Assembly: GCF_014207235.1 (NCBI RefSeq)
Contig: NZ_JACHDA010000002.1
Span: 1 to 64,000 of the forward strand
From: Sphingopyxis sp. JAI128
GTDB lineage: Bacteria > Pseudomonadota > Alphaproteobacteria > Sphingomonadales > Sphingomonadaceae
DNA: 64,000 nucleotides
Reading direction: 5' to 3'
Shown here: positions 17,219 to 26,687 of the stretch, piece after piece
How positions within the stretch are numbered: the first letter of the stretch is position 1
Layout of the letters: every line of letters begins with the position of its first letter
The notes under the pieces: generated by a model
Told to the model about the DNA's origin: nothing
What the model saw: the letters and a program-made list of their open reading frames with translations, nothing else
The model's database searches: none
Position numbers and translations under genes: made by a program

Positions 17219-17330
17219 GGGGTCTTTACAGGGAAGACCCCCCGCCATATATGCGCTCCCCGCTGCCCCAGGGGGACTTCCAATAACCGCAAGGCAGCCT
17301 TGGATGTTTCACTTTATCTTTGGGGGTCCC
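17219..17330 (+). promoter_or_regulatory. Structured leader of the ornithine/lysine decarboxylase gene
   Basis: The 256 bases before the decarboxylase start contain an 8-bp hairpin (GGGGTCTT 17219-17226 with AAGACCCC 17234-17241). A GGGAC (17273-17277) can pair with GTCCC (17326-17330), next to the G-run that would be the ribosome site for the TTG start. Such a pairing could hide the ribosome site. Ornithine decarboxylase genes of some alphaproteobacteria carry a conserved leader (speF element); membership here is not shown, only suggested by position. Confidence 0.35.
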
Positions 17331-17335
17331 TTGCA

Positions 17336-18529
17336 TTGCACCAGCATCATAGCGCCCACGGGCTGATTCAGGCACTTTCGCCGGTCGAACCCGTTACGCT
17401 TGTCCGCCCGCATGCCGCGCGGCGCGCAGCGCGTTTCTTCATCGAGCGATTTCCCGGCACGACCATGTACGCGGTTAAGGCGAATCCGTCGCCCGACCTG
17501 CTGCGCGTCCTGTGGGATTCGGGCGTCACCCATTATGACGTGGCCTCGATCGCCGAGGTGCGCCTCGTCGCGCGCACGCTGCCGCAGGCGACGCTCTGCT
17601 TCATGCATCCGGTAAAGGCCGAGGAAGCGATTTCCGAAGCCTATTGGAAGCATGGCGTGCGCACCTTCTCGCTCGACACGATGGACGAACTCGAAAAGAT
17701 CGTCCGTGCGACCGAAGGCGCCCAGGATCTGAACCTGCTTGTTCGCCTGCGCGTCTCGTCCGATCATTCGAAGCTCAGCCTCGCCGCCAAATTCGGCGCG
17801 GAAACCGACGAGGTCGTCGAACTGCTGATGGCAACCCGTCAGGCGGCCGATGCGCTCGGCATCTGCTTCCACGTCGGCAGCCAGGCGATGACGCCTCACG
17901 CCTACGCCCAGGCGATGGAGCGCGTGCGCACGGCGATCGTCGCGGCGTCGGTGACGGTCGACATCATCGATGTCGGTGGCGGCTTTCCCTCGACCTATCC
18001 GGGCATGGAACCCCCGCCGCTCGACGCCTATTTCGAAACGATCCACCGCAGCTTCGAAAGCCTGCCGATCAGCTATTCGGCCGAACTCTGGTGTGAACCG
18101 GGCCGCGCGCTATCAGCCGAATATAGCTCGCTCATCGTCCGCGTCGAAAAACGCCGTGGCGAGGAACTCTACATCAATGATGGCGCCTATGGCGCGCTGT
18201 TCGACGCGGCGCATGTCGGCTGGCGCTTCCCGGTGACGCTGCAGCGCGACGTGGAAAGCGACGCCGAGATGGTACCGTTCAGCTTCTACGGTCCGACGTG
18301 CGACGATCTCGACCATATGGCAGGCCCCTTCTTCCTGCCTGCCGACATCAAGTCGGGCGATTTCATCGAGATCGGCATGCTCGGTGCCTACGGTTGCGCA
18401 ATGCGGACCAAGTTCAACGGCTTCGGTGCCGACGAGACCCATGTCGTCAGCGACGAGCCGATGGCGAGCCTATATACCGGCGAAATCGAAGAGGAGCGCC
18501 GCAGCGCGACGGTGACCAAGCTGTTCTGA
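17336..18529 (+). CDS. Type III PLP-dependent ornithine/lysine decarboxylase
   Basis: A ~397-residue fold-type III PLP decarboxylase. The PLP lysine is in MYAVKANPSPDLL (about residue 45), FHVGSQ binds the pyridine ring, DVGGGFP is the phosphate loop, and the C-terminal catalytic cysteine lies in FYGPTCDDLD. It converts ornithine to putrescine and/or lysine to cadaverine, supplying the diamine for the dehydrogenase at 11469. The start chosen is TTG 17336, which has GGGGG upstream and gives the family length; the open frame continues to 17138 through non-homologous sequence. A strong intrinsic terminator follows at 18553. Confidence 0.9.
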   Translation: MHQHHSAHGLIQALSPVEPVTLVRPHAARRAARFFIERFPGTTMYAVKANPSPDLLRVLWDSGVTHYDVASIAEVRLVARTLPQATLCFMHPVKAEEAISEAYWKHGVRTFSLDTMDELEKIVRATEGAQDLNLLVRLRVSSDHSKLSLAAKFGAETDEVVELLMATRQAADALGICFHVGSQAMTPHAYAQAMERVRTAIVAASVTVDIIDVGGGFPSTYPGMEPPPLDAYFETIHRSFESLPISYSAELWCEPGRALSAEYSSLIVRVEKRRGEELYINDGAYGALFDAAHVGWRFPVTLQRDVESDAEMVPFSFYGPTCDDLDHMAGPFFLPADIKSGDFIEIGMLGAYGCAMRTKFNGFGADETHVVSDEPMASLYTGEIEEERRSATVTKLF

Positions 18530-18552
18530 CCGCACCCGATAGCGAAACGAAG

Positions 18553-18586
18553 AGGGCTGGCGCAGCAATGTGGCCGGCCCTTTTTT
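18553..18586 (+). terminator. Intrinsic terminator after the decarboxylase
   Basis: AGGGCTGG (18553-18560) pairs with CCGGCCCT (18574-18581), and a run of six T follows immediately (18581-18586). It lies 24 bases after the decarboxylase stop. Confidence 0.85.
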
Positions 18587-18944
18587 CGCCGATCGAAAAA
18601 GAAGCCTGCCGGCAAAACCGGCGAACCTGAAAAGAACAGGATGGCCTTTGCAAACCGTCCTGCTCTTAAGTCGTACCTCCGTGAATGACCGATCGCGAAA
18701 AATTCGCCAAACCTGCATTTTACCAGAATTTTTTCGCCAATAGTTGCGCCGCCAATCTCACCAAATTCGCAGCCGCGGCCTTCTGGTCTAAATCCTATGG
18801 CTGGATATGGGATGCCTTTTTGGTCGGCGCTGCCGACAGCCTCGGCACGCCGGCCAAACAGCCGGCCCGAGGACGAACCCCCTTCCGTTTTACTTTGCAA
18901 TCATTCTATGCTGCTGGGCAAAAGCAGAGAGAGGATGCGCGTAT
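18587..18944. other. Gene-free stretch with inverted repeats
   Basis: No supported gene. A GCCGG-CAAAA-CCGGC hairpin (18608-18622) and an imperfect 13-bp inverted repeat (18632-18644 with 18655-18667) follow the terminator. The last part is AT-richer and presumably holds the promoter of the CoA transferase gene. Confidence 0.5.
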
Positions 18945-20090
18945 ATGCTGTCAGGGATCCGGATCGTCGACCTTACCACCGTCATTTTCGGCCCCTATGC
19001 GACGCAGATGCTCGCCGACCTCGGCGCCGAAGTGATCAAGGTCGAAACGCCGGGAACGGGCGATATTTCACGCTACCTGGGGACCGGCATTCCTGACCCG
19101 ACGATGGGATCGATCCACCTGACCGTCAATCGCGGCAAACGCTCGATCGCGCTCGACCTAAAAAATCCGGACGATGCGGCGACACTGCGCGGCCTCATCG
19201 CCACCGCCGACGTCTTTTTCCACAACGTCCGCGGCCGGGCGATCGCCCGCCTCGGCTTCGATTACGAAAGCTGCAAGGCGCTCAAACCCGACATCATCTA
19301 TGTCCATGGCACCGGTTTCGGGCAGGACGGCCCCTATGCCGACTTGCAGGCCTATGACGACGTCATCCAGGCCGCGACAGGCACCACCAGCCTGCTTCCC
19401 CGCGTCGATGGCGACCCGCGTCCACGCTATTTCCCCTCGCTGATCGCCGACAAGATCGCGGGCCAGTTCGGCGCGCAGGCGATCCTCGCGGCGCTCGTCC
19501 ACAAACTTCGCACCGGCGAGGGGCAAGAGGTCGAGGTCCCGATGTTCGAATGCTTCGCCACCTTCATGCTGACCGAGCATCTGCGCGACGCGGCGCTCGA
19601 TCCGCCGATCGGCCCCGCGGGTTATCCGCGCCAGCTTGACCCGACGCGACAGCCCTTCCCCACAAGCGACGGCTATCTCGCGATCGTCCCCTACACCCCC
19701 GAATCGACCGCACGGCTGATGGGCTTGCTCGGCAGTGCCGACCTGCTCGAAACGGCGGAATATGAAGCGGCGAAGGCCAAAGGCGCGCATATGCCGATTA
19801 TCTACAGCGAGATCGCCCGCAAGACGCCGGCAAGGACCAGCGCCGAATGGCTTAAGCTCTTCGCTGCCAACGATATCCCAGCGATGGCGGCGCGCGACCT
19901 TCAAGATATCAAGGACGACCCGCATTTCGTCGCGACCGGCTTTTTCCGCCATCGCACCCATCCCGATGTCGGCGATTTCCACGAAATGCAGCCGCCGGTG
20001 AAATATGGCGCGATGCCGCCCCGCGACCTCGGCTTCGCGCCGCGCGTCGATGGCGACGGCGCGGCGATCCGCGCCGAGTTCGGCGGCTGA
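18945..20090 (+). CDS. CaiB/BaiF-family CoA transferase
   Basis: A 381-residue family III CoA transferase. The N-terminus LSGIRIVDLTTVIFGPYATQ leads into MLADLGAEVIKVE, the classic opening of the family; NRGKRSIALDLK and FHNVRGRAIARLG follow. The catalytic aspartate is probably in LIADKIAGQ (about residue 168). It moves CoA between carboxylic acids or racemises an acyl-CoA; substrate unknown. The ATG at 18945 was chosen because homology begins there; the frame open from 18807 has no resemblance. It is followed by two MAPEG genes on the same strand. Confidence 0.9.
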   Translation: MLSGIRIVDLTTVIFGPYATQMLADLGAEVIKVETPGTGDISRYLGTGIPDPTMGSIHLTVNRGKRSIALDLKNPDDAATLRGLIATADVFFHNVRGRAIARLGFDYESCKALKPDIIYVHGTGFGQDGPYADLQAYDDVIQAATGTTSLLPRVDGDPRPRYFPSLIADKIAGQFGAQAILAALVHKLRTGEGQEVEVPMFECFATFMLTEHLRDAALDPPIGPAGYPRQLDPTRQPFPTSDGYLAIVPYTPESTARLMGLLGSADLLETAEYEAAKAKGAHMPIIYSEIARKTPARTSAEWLKLFAANDIPAMAARDLQDIKDDPHFVATGFFRHRTHPDVGDFHEMQPPVKYGAMPPRDLGFAPRVDGDGAAIRAEFGG

Positions 20091-20155
20091 ACTCAACGAT
20101 TGCAAAGCCCGCGAAGCGCCCTAGCATCGCACCATATCGAAAAGGGGGAGCCAAT

Positions 20156-20587
20156 ATGTCGGAAAGTCTGCTTGCACCGGGCGCGGTCCTCGCGCTTTGG
20201 ACCATCCTCATGCTCGGATGGCTGGCCATCACACGCTTTTCGGCGATGTCCAAAGCGGGAATCGATATCAAGGTCGCACCGCCGGGCGGCCGCGGCGCCG
20301 ACCTGGAAAGCGTCCTTCCGCCGCCCACCAACTGGAAATCACACAATTATACGCATTTGTGCGAACAGCCGACGATCTTCTATGCGGTCATCCTGTTCCT
20401 TCATCTCTCGGGCGGCAACACCGACGTGACGCGCGGGCTGGCTTGGGCCTATGTCGTGCTGCGCATCGTCCACAGCCTGTGGCAATCGACGGTCAACCGG
20501 GTGTCGGTGCGCTTCCTGATTTTTTCGCTGGCGACATTCTGCCTCTTCGCATTGTCGATTCTCGCCGTCATCGCCACCTTGGGTTAG
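20156..20587 (+). CDS. MAPEG-family membrane protein, copy 1
   Basis: A 143-residue inner-membrane protein with four hydrophobic segments. The MAPEG pattern is clear: HNYTHLCEQPTIFYAVILFL (helix 2) and WAYVVLRIVHSLWQSTVN (helix 3). These proteins are glutathione-linked or eicosanoid-type membrane enzymes in eukaryotes; bacterial roles are mostly undefined, with glutathione transferase or peroxidase activity shown for a few. A GGGGGAG ribosome site precedes the ATG. It is followed nine bases later by a close paralogue. Confidence 0.88.
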   Translation: MSESLLAPGAVLALWTILMLGWLAITRFSAMSKAGIDIKVAPPGGRGADLESVLPPPTNWKSHNYTHLCEQPTIFYAVILFLHLSGGNTDVTRGLAWAYVVLRIVHSLWQSTVNRVSVRFLIFSLATFCLFALSILAVIATLG

Positions 20588-20596
20588 GGGAATATC

Positions 20597-21031
20597 ATGG
20601 ACACGAACGCCATTCTGGCGCCGGTAGCGACGCTCGCGCTCTGGTCGATGATCATATGGGTGTGGATGTATGCGACGCGCATTCCCGCAATGCGGCGTGC
20701 CAAGATCGACGCGGCCAAGATGGTGGGCGGGACCGGCAAGGGGCTCGACGAGGTGCTTCCCCCCGAAGTGCAGTGGAAAGCGCACAACTACAACCATCTG
20801 ATGGAACAGCCGACGGTTTTCTATGCCGTCGCGATCGCGCTGGCGGTCGGCGGGATGGGCGGCGGACTCAATGCGCAAATCGCGTGGGCCTATGTGGTTC
20901 TCCGCATTGTTCACAGCCTGATCCAGGTAACGGTGAACCGCGTCATGTGGCGCTTCGCCGTGTTCGCGCTCGCCAGCCTTGCCTTGTTCGCGCTCTGCCT
21001 GCACGCCTTCATGGGTTTCGTGCTGCACTGA
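20597..21031 (+). CDS. MAPEG-family membrane protein, copy 2
   Basis: A 144-residue paralogue of the preceding gene with the same four-helix plan: HNYNHLMEQPTVFYAVAIAL and WAYVVLRIVHSLIQVTVN are nearly the same as in copy 1, while the first loop differs (KMVGGTGKGLDEVLPPE). The side-by-side arrangement indicates a tandem duplication that has since diverged; hetero-oligomers (MAPEG proteins form trimers) are possible. A GGGGAA ribosome site precedes the ATG, and a bidirectional terminator follows. Confidence 0.88.
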   Translation: MDTNAILAPVATLALWSMIIWVWMYATRIPAMRRAKIDAAKMVGGTGKGLDEVLPPEVQWKAHNYNHLMEQPTVFYAVAIALAVGGMGGGLNAQIAWAYVVLRIVHSLIQVTVNRVMWRFAVFALASLALFALCLHAFMGFVLH

Positions 21032-21035
21032 GACG

Positions 21036-21063
21036 CGTTGCCGCCGCGAAGGCGGTGGCAACG
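21036..21063. terminator. Bidirectional hairpin between convergent genes
   Basis: CGTTGCC-G-CCGC (21036-21047) pairs with GCGG-T-GGCAACG (21052-21063) around the tetraloop GAAG, including one G-T wobble. It fills the 34-base gap between the MAPEG gene and the convergent methyltransferase gene. Confidence 0.7.
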
Positions 21064-21065
21064 GC

Positions 21066-22265
21066 TTATCGCGAAAAACGGCCTGCCAGTTCCACATGGG
21101 TTGACCAGCGGAACTGGCCGACGGGCTGCACCCAGTCGAGGCGATAACCGCCTTCGACCAACAGTTTCGCATCGCGGGCGAAGCTCGCCGGATTGCAGCT
21201 GACATAAGCGATCACGGGCGTGTTTGACGCCGCCAGCTGCTTCACCTGCTCCTCGGCGCCCGCGCGCGGCGGGTCGAGGATGACGGCGCCGAAGCGATCG
21301 AGCTCGGCGGGCACCAGCGGTCGGCGGAACAGGTCGCGATGCTCGCCAGCGACAAGCGCGCGCTGGCGGTTCGCCGCCGCAGTCAACGCGGCGATCGCAT
21401 CGCGCGCGCCCTCGGCCGCATAGACCTTGCGCCCCGCCTGGACCGACAGCGCAAAGGTGCCGACGCCGGCAAAGAGGTCGGCCACTGCGCCGGTGTCGCC
21501 GATGGCTTCGCGCACCGCATCGACCAGCCCCGCCTGCCCCGCCGCCGTCGGCTGCAAAAAGGCGAAGGGCGGGACTTCGACAAGGATATCGCCAAACCGC
21601 ATCGTCGGCGGTTCGGGCTGCCACAGGATTTCAGGGCCATCGCCCCGATCGATCGCAAAGCGCGCAAGCTTGTTTACGTCAGCAAAATCCTGAAGCGCCA
21701 TTGCCGCGTCGAGCCCCTCGGCCTTTACGCCTTCGAGGATCAGCTCGACGCCCTGATCGAGCATCTGCATCTTGACTTTCACCGGTCGCCTCGGCTGCGC
21801 GATCGTAGCAAGCAAAGTTCGCACGGGTTCGATCAGCGCGAACAGCTCCGGCAGCAACAGTGGGCACATCCGCATATCGACGACATGGTTGCTCTGCGCC
21901 GCGTTGAAACCGATCGCGACCTGCTTGCCCGTGCGCAGCGCAGTCAGGACGGCGCGCCGGCGGCTCTGCGGCGGCGAAAGCAGCGCGGCACGCACGTTGC
22001 CAAAGGGAACGGCCTGCCCTTCGAGCCCGCCGACAACGCGGTCGCGCACGAATTCGGCCAGCGCGGGCTCGGCGACATGCTGCAACTGACAGCCGCCGCA
22101 TTTGCCGAAATGGCGGCACGGCGGATCGGCGCGATTGGGGCCGGGAATGAGGATACCGTCGTCGCGCACTCGATCGCCGGGCACGCCGCCCGCCACGTGG
22201 CGGCCATCGCCCGTCACGCCATCGCCGCGCGCGGCGATACGCTCGATCAGCGCAGCTTCGTTCAT
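21066..22265 (-). CDS. RlmD/TrmA-type 23S rRNA (uracil-5-)-methyltransferase
   Basis: A 399-residue SAM-dependent RNA m5U methyltransferase. An N-terminal OB-like TRAM portion is followed by an iron-sulfur cluster set, CRHFGKCGGCQLQH with a fourth cysteine in MRMCPLL. The SAM domain has VADLFAGVGTFAL, the catalytic motif ILDPPRAG and the nucleophile cysteine in YVSCNPASFARD. It would methylate a uridine in 23S rRNA (or tRNA). It starts one base after the stop of nnr, so the two genes are co-transcribed. Confidence 0.9.
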   Translation of the reverse strand: MNEAALIERIAARGDGVTGDGRHVAGGVPGDRVRDDGILIPGPNRADPPCRHFGKCGGCQLQHVAEPALAEFVRDRVVGGLEGQAVPFGNVRAALLSPPQSRRRAVLTALRTGKQVAIGFNAAQSNHVVDMRMCPLLLPELFALIEPVRTLLATIAQPRRPVKVKMQMLDQGVELILEGVKAEGLDAAMALQDFADVNKLARFAIDRGDGPEILWQPEPPTMRFGDILVEVPPFAFLQPTAAGQAGLVDAVREAIGDTGAVADLFAGVGTFALSVQAGRKVYAAEGARDAIAALTAAANRQRALVAGEHRDLFRRPLVPAELDRFGAVILDPPRAGAEEQVKQLAASNTPVIAYVSCNPASFARDAKLLVEGGYRLDWVQPVGQFRWSTHVELAGRFSR

Positions 22266-22266
22266 G

Positions 22267-23619
22267 TCAGTCCCTAACCAGATCGTCGGCTACAAGGCCG
22301 GGGCCTATACGCGCGGCCCGTGCGATATGCCAGCCTACAGCGGAAACCGCCGCGTCAAAGGCATCGCCGCCGCGCGCAAGCATCGCCCCGCACGCCCCCG
22401 CCAGCACGTCGCCCGTTCCCGCCGTCGCCAGCCAGGGGCTTCCGGGCCAAGCCGCGGCGACCCGGCCATCGGGCGCAGCGATAATCGTATCCGCGCCCTT
22501 GTAGATCACGACCGCCTGCGTCCGCACCGCCGCGGCCTTTGCCCGGTCGACCTTGCTGCCATAGGCTTGCGGGAAGGCACGCGCGAACTCGCCCTCATGC
22601 GGTGTCAGGATCGCTTTGCGCGGCGCTTCCGACAGGCGCGGCAGCGCCGCGTCGATCGCCGCCGCATCGAGCACCAGCGGCTTGCCCGAATCGAGCGCGG
22701 CCTCGACATCAAAAATCAGCTCGTCACCCGCGGGGAATCCCGGACCGATCACGACCGCACCGACGCGCGGATCGTTCAACCGTTCGCCGAACTTCTCGTC
22801 GCTCTCGGCAATGATCGCCGACAAGGGCGCCTGTTCGCTGCCGTCGAGCACGACGTAGCCCGCGCCCGCGCGCAGCGCCGCCGCCGCAGTCAATCCTGCG
22901 GCGCCGCGCATCGGTCCAGCAAAGACCAGCACCATGCCGCGCGTGAATTTATGCGCCGCGGCAGCGGGCGGCTGCGTTTCGGCCCTTGGCAGCGTTCGCA
23001 TCCTTCGGCTCGCCGCGATCCCGATCGGCGCGAGCAGAACGCGCCCGCACGCCTGCGCCGAGGGCAACAGGACATGCGCGGGCTTGAGCGCTCCCAAGGC
23101 AATCGTCACAGCGGCCGGCAACGGCGGCATCCAGTCCGCCGCGCCGTCGGCGTCGATACCGCTTGGGACATCGACCGCCAGGATACGCCGGTCGGAAAAA
23201 TGCGCGAGGACGGTTTCGAGCTCGTGGGCCAGCGGCCGCGAAAGGCCGACACCGAACAGCGCATCGACGATCAAGGGTGCCGGCTGCGTCCGGCCATCGA
23301 GCGGCTCGACCGGCCCGTCCCATAGCGCGCGGGACGCCTTCGCCAGCCCGGTCGCAGGGTCTGCGAGCGCCGCCACGCGGACCGGCGCGCCGCGCGCCCC
23401 GAGAAGCCGCGCCGCGACATAACCGTCGCCGCCGTTGTTACCGGGACCGCACAGGATCAGGATGGGCGCGCCCGCCGCCATCCGCCACGCCAGGTCGGCG
23501 ACCGCTGCTCCGGCGGCGTCCATCAGTTTCGACAGCGACGTACCCTGCACCGCGCACGCGGCTTCGGCCTCGCGCATCGCCTTGACGGACAGGATCGGGG
23601 CGCCGGCCGGAACGGACAT
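22267..23619 (-). CDS. nnr: Bifunctional NAD(P)H-hydrate epimerase / ADP-dependent dehydratase
   Basis: A 450-residue metabolite-repair enzyme. The N-terminal YjeF/epimerase domain has PGNNGGDGYVAARLL. The C-terminal dehydratase (ribokinase-like) domain has LTPHEGEFAR, GADTIIAAPDG and the GTGDVLAG anion hole with the catalytic aspartate. It repairs hydrated NADH and NADPH. ATG 23619 is preferred to the GTG 15 bases upstream because a GGGCGGGG lies before it. It is the first gene of a pair with the rRNA methyltransferase. Confidence 0.92.
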   Translation of the reverse strand: MSVPAGAPILSVKAMREAEAACAVQGTSLSKLMDAAGAAVADLAWRMAAGAPILILCGPGNNGGDGYVAARLLGARGAPVRVAALADPATGLAKASRALWDGPVEPLDGRTQPAPLIVDALFGVGLSRPLAHELETVLAHFSDRRILAVDVPSGIDADGAADWMPPLPAAVTIALGALKPAHVLLPSAQACGRVLLAPIGIAASRRMRTLPRAETQPPAAAAHKFTRGMVLVFAGPMRGAAGLTAAAALRAGAGYVVLDGSEQAPLSAIIAESDEKFGERLNDPRVGAVVIGPGFPAGDELIFDVEAALDSGKPLVLDAAAIDAALPRLSEAPRKAILTPHEGEFARAFPQAYGSKVDRAKAAAVRTQAVVIYKGADTIIAAPDGRVAAAWPGSPWLATAGTGDVLAGACGAMLARGGDAFDAAVSAVGWHIARAARIGPGLVADDLVRD

Positions 23620-23650
23620 GCCCCGCCCTATCACGATCGCGCCGATGCGC

Positions 23651-24040
23651 CTACTTCGCGCCGCCCGTATTGGCGGGCAGGCGGTATCGGTCGTTGCCGA
23701 TCGCGACTTCGATTATATTGTCGCCGACGATGCTGACCTTCGCGGGTTCTGCGCCGTCCGCCGACACCACCCCGCGTCCGTCGGTCGTGATCTGGAGGCG
23801 GCGATAGCCGACATTGCCGCGTCCGACGACAAGAATCACCCCGCCCTCGCCGCTCAATTCCTCGATCGTGCAGGCGCGATCGAACAGCTTCGCGCCTTCC
23901 AGCGCGCAATCGATGCGGCCGCTTTCGGCCGCCCCGCGCGATCCGCGCGCCTCGGCTTCGGCGAGGTCGCCATTGTCGGGCGCGCGGTCGCAGCCGGCGA
24001 GCGCGAGCAGTGTCAGCAATAGGCTCCCCGATCTCGTCAT
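23651..24040 (-). CDS. Small lipoprotein coupled to ilvD
   Basis: A 129-residue putative lipoprotein. A short signal sequence leads to the lipobox LALAGC (Cys ~17). The mature part is small and beta-rich with two further cysteines ([15 protein letters not shown]). I do not recognise a domain. The ATG overlaps the stop of ilvD (ATGA), so it is translated from the ilvD message; nothing indicates a shared function. Confidence 0.75.
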   Translation of the reverse strand: MTRSGSLLLTLLALAGCDRAPDNGDLAEAEARGSRGAAESGRIDCALEGAKLFDRACTIEELSGEGGVILVVGRGNVGYRRLQITTDGRGVVSADGAEPAKVSIVGDNIIEVAIGNDRYRLPANTGGAK

Positions 24041-25896
24041 CCCTCGCCCTTCAGCTGCGACAGGTCGCGCACCGCGCCGCGTGCGGCACTGGTCGTCATC
24101 GCGGCATAGGCCTGAAGTGCTACCGAAACCTTGCGTGGACGCGGCTTGGCGGGTTGCCAGGCATCCGCGCCCTTCGCATCCATCGCGGCACGGCGCGCGG
24201 CGAGCACATCGCTGGCGACCAGCAGGTTGATCGTTCGCTTCGGGATATCGATTTCGATCACATCGCCATTTTCGACCAGCCCAATCGCGCCGCCTTCGGC
24301 AGCCTCGGGCGAGGCGTGACCGATCGACAGCCCCGATGTGCCGCCCGAAAAGCGGCCGTCGGTGACGAGCGCGCAGGCGGCGCCCAGCCCCTTCGACTTG
24401 AGATAGCTCGTCGGATAGAGCATTTCCTGCATTCCCGGCCCGCCCTTCGGCCCCTCGTAGCGGATGACGACGACATCGCCGGCTTCGACTCCGCCGGTCA
24501 ATATGCCCGCGACCGCCGCGTCCTGGCTTTCATAAACTTTGGCAGGTCCCGAAAATTTCAGGATCTTTTCGTCGACGCCCGCGGTCTTCACGATGCAGCC
24601 GTCGAGCGCGATATTGCCCGACAGCACCGCAAGTCCGCCATCCTTGCTGAACGCATGGTCGGCCGACCGGATCACGCCATGTTCGCGGTCGAGGTCCAGA
24701 TCGTCCCAGCGCCGGTCCTGGCTGAACGCGGTCTGCGTCGGCACGCCGCCGGGCGCCGCCATGAAGAATTTCTGCACCTCGGGATCGTTGGTCCGCGAAA
24801 TGTCCCATTTGTTGAGTGCGTCGCCCAGCGTCGCGCTGTGCACCGTCGGCAAATGCGCGTGGATCAACCCTGCGCGCTCGAGTTGGCCGAGGATCGCCAT
24901 GATCCCCCCGGCGCGGTGGACATCCTCCATATGCACGTCGCTCTTGGCCGGCGCGACCTTCGACAGGCACGGAACGCGCCGCGACAACCGATCGATATCG
25001 TCCATCGTGAAATCGACTCCCGCCTCGAACGCTGCCGCGAGCAGGTGCAGCACCGTGTTCGTCGACCCCCCCATCGCGATGTCGAGGCTCATCGCATTTT
25101 CGAACGCCTCGAACGTCGCGATATTACGCGGGAGGACGCTGTCGTCATCCTCTTCATAATGGCGGCGGCACATGTCGACGACCAGCCGCCCTGCAGTCAG
25201 GAACAGCGCCTTGCGGTCGGCGTGCGTCGCGAGCGTCGATCCGTTGCCAGGCAGCGACAGCCCCAGCGCCTCGGTCAGGCAGTTCATCGAATTGGCGGTG
25301 AACATACCCGAACAACTGCCGCACGTCGGACACGCGGCGCGCTCGATCTCGGAGACTTCCTCGTCGCTATATTTCTCATCGGCCGCAGCGACCATCGCAT
25401 CGACCAGGTCGAGCGCGACTTCCTTGCCCTTCAGCACGACCTTGCCCGCTTCCATCGGGCCGCCCGACACGAACACCACGGGAATATTGATGCGCAGCGC
25501 CGCCATGAGCATTCCCGGCGTGATCTTGTCGCAGTTCGAAATGCACACCATCGCGTCGGCGCAATGCGCGTTGACCATATATTCCACGCTGTCGGCGATC
25601 AGGTCTCGGCTCGGCAGCGAATAGAGCATGCCGTCGTGCCCCATCGCGATGCCGTCATCGACCGCGATCGTGTTGAATTCCTTGGCGACCCCGCCCGCAG
25701 CCTCGATCTCGCGCGCGACCATCTGGCCCAGATCCTTCAGGTGGACATGCCCTGGCACGAACTGAGTGAAGCTGTTCACCACCGCGATGATCGGCTTGCC
25801 GAAATCGCTGTCCTTCATCCCCGTCGCGCGCCAGAGGCCGCGCGCGCCCGCCATGTTGCGGCCGTGGGTGGTGGTGCGCGAACGATATGAAGGCAT
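24037..25896 (-). CDS. ilvD: Dihydroxy-acid dehydratase
   Basis: A 619-residue IlvD, the [Fe-S] dehydratase that turns 2,3-dihydroxy-acids into 2-oxo acids in valine, leucine and isoleucine synthesis. The start region [19 protein letters not shown] is typical. Cluster cysteines lie in [12 protein letters not shown] and [27 protein letters not shown] and [10 protein letters not shown] are conserved. ATG 25896 is preferred to an upstream TTG. A small lipoprotein gene overlaps its stop. Confidence 0.96.
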   Translation of the reverse strand: MPSYRSRTTTHGRNMAGARGLWRATGMKDSDFGKPIIAVVNSFTQFVPGHVHLKDLGQMVAREIEAAGGVAKEFNTIAVDDGIAMGHDGMLYSLPSRDLIADSVEYMVNAHCADAMVCISNCDKITPGMLMAALRINIPVVFVSGGPMEAGKVVLKGKEVALDLVDAMVAAADEKYSDEEVSEIERAACPTCGSCSGMFTANSMNCLTEALGLSLPGNGSTLATHADRKALFLTAGRLVVDMCRRHYEEDDDSVLPRNIATFEAFENAMSLDIAMGGSTNTVLHLLAAAFEAGVDFTMDDIDRLSRRVPCLSKVAPAKSDVHMEDVHRAGGIMAILGQLERAGLIHAHLPTVHSATLGDALNKWDISRTNDPEVQKFFMAAPGGVPTQTAFSQDRRWDDLDLDREHGVIRSADHAFSKDGGLAVLSGNIALDGCIVKTAGVDEKILKFSGPAKVYESQDAAVAGILTGGVEAGDVVVIRYEGPKGGPGMQEMLYPTSYLKSKGLGAACALVTDGRFSGGTSGLSIGHASPEAAEGGAIGLVENGDVIEIDIPKRTINLLVASDVLAARRAAMDAKGADAWQPAKPRPRKVSVALQAYAAMTTSAARGAVRDLSQLKGEG

Positions 25897-25955
25897 TTTC
25901 AGCAATCCTGATAATATTATTTCAAAAATTTATGATAGGACGCGCCTCTACACGC

Positions 25956-26687
25956 CTATTCGGGCAGATTCAATGCAACTTTGCTGCACATGCGAGAAAG
26001 CCGCCCGGCGAACCGTTCCTGCCCCCCCGCGTCACCGACGAGATCCTGTCGCATCTCGATCCCCACATAGGGAATGCCATTGGCTTCGGCATGGCGGTTC
26101 ATCGTCGCGTTGAGCAGCTTGCCCGAATAGGGCTGCTGGTCGCCGACGATCAGCCCTTCGGCCTCCAGCGCCGCGATCGCCGCGCCCGCCAGCCGGTCGT
26201 CCTCGTTATACAGCACCCCGACATGCCACGGTCGCGCCTGATCGGGATGCGCCGCGAGCGACGGCGTGAAGCTGTGAAGCGACAGGATCATCGCGGGCCG
26301 CGCCGCCGCGATCGTCGCCGAGATATGATCGTGATAAGGCCGATAAAAGCGCACCAGCCGCGCCTCGCGCCCGGCATCGTCCAGCGCATTGCCCGGCACC
26401 GCATGCCCGTCGCTCGCGATCGGGAGCACCCCCGGCGCATCCTCGTCGCGGTTGCAATCGACGACAAGGCGTGAGACGCCGCCGAGAATCGCCGCATCGA
26501 CCGCGCCGCTCTCGACGAGCAGCGCCGCGACTTCGGCAACGCCGATATCGACCGCGATATGGTTCGCCAGCAACGCCGGATCGATGCCCAGATCGACATC
26601 CGCCGGCACCAAAGCCGACGCGTGATCGGCGATCAGCAGGATGCCGCCCGCCCGCGCCAAACCGGTCTGCCTCCAGGCTTCGTTCAC
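25956..26687 (-). CDS. N-formylglutamate amidohydrolase family protein
   Basis: A ~243-residue member of the N-formylglutamate amidohydrolase (HutG/HutF-type FGase) family. Recognisable pieces are LLIADHASALVP, VDCNRDED, YRPYHDHI, LSLHSFTP and the C-terminal YVGIEMRQDLV. It probably hydrolyses an N-formyl or N-acyl amino acid. The GTG at 26687 overlaps the ispE stop (GTGA), which fixes the start; the longer open frame covers ispE. It is the last gene of a four-gene overlapping series starting with the ETF-QO gene. Confidence 0.85.
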   Translation of the reverse strand: MNEAWRQTGLARAGGILLIADHASALVPADVDLGIDPALLANHIAVDIGVAEVAALLVESGAVDAAILGGVSRLVVDCNRDEDAPGVLPIASDGHAVPGNALDDAGREARLVRFYRPYHDHISATIAAARPAMILSLHSFTPSLAAHPDQARPWHVGVLYNEDDRLAGAAIAALEAEGLIVGDQQPYSGKLLNATMNRHAEANGIPYVGIEMRQDLVGDAGGQERFAGRLSRMCSKVALNLPE

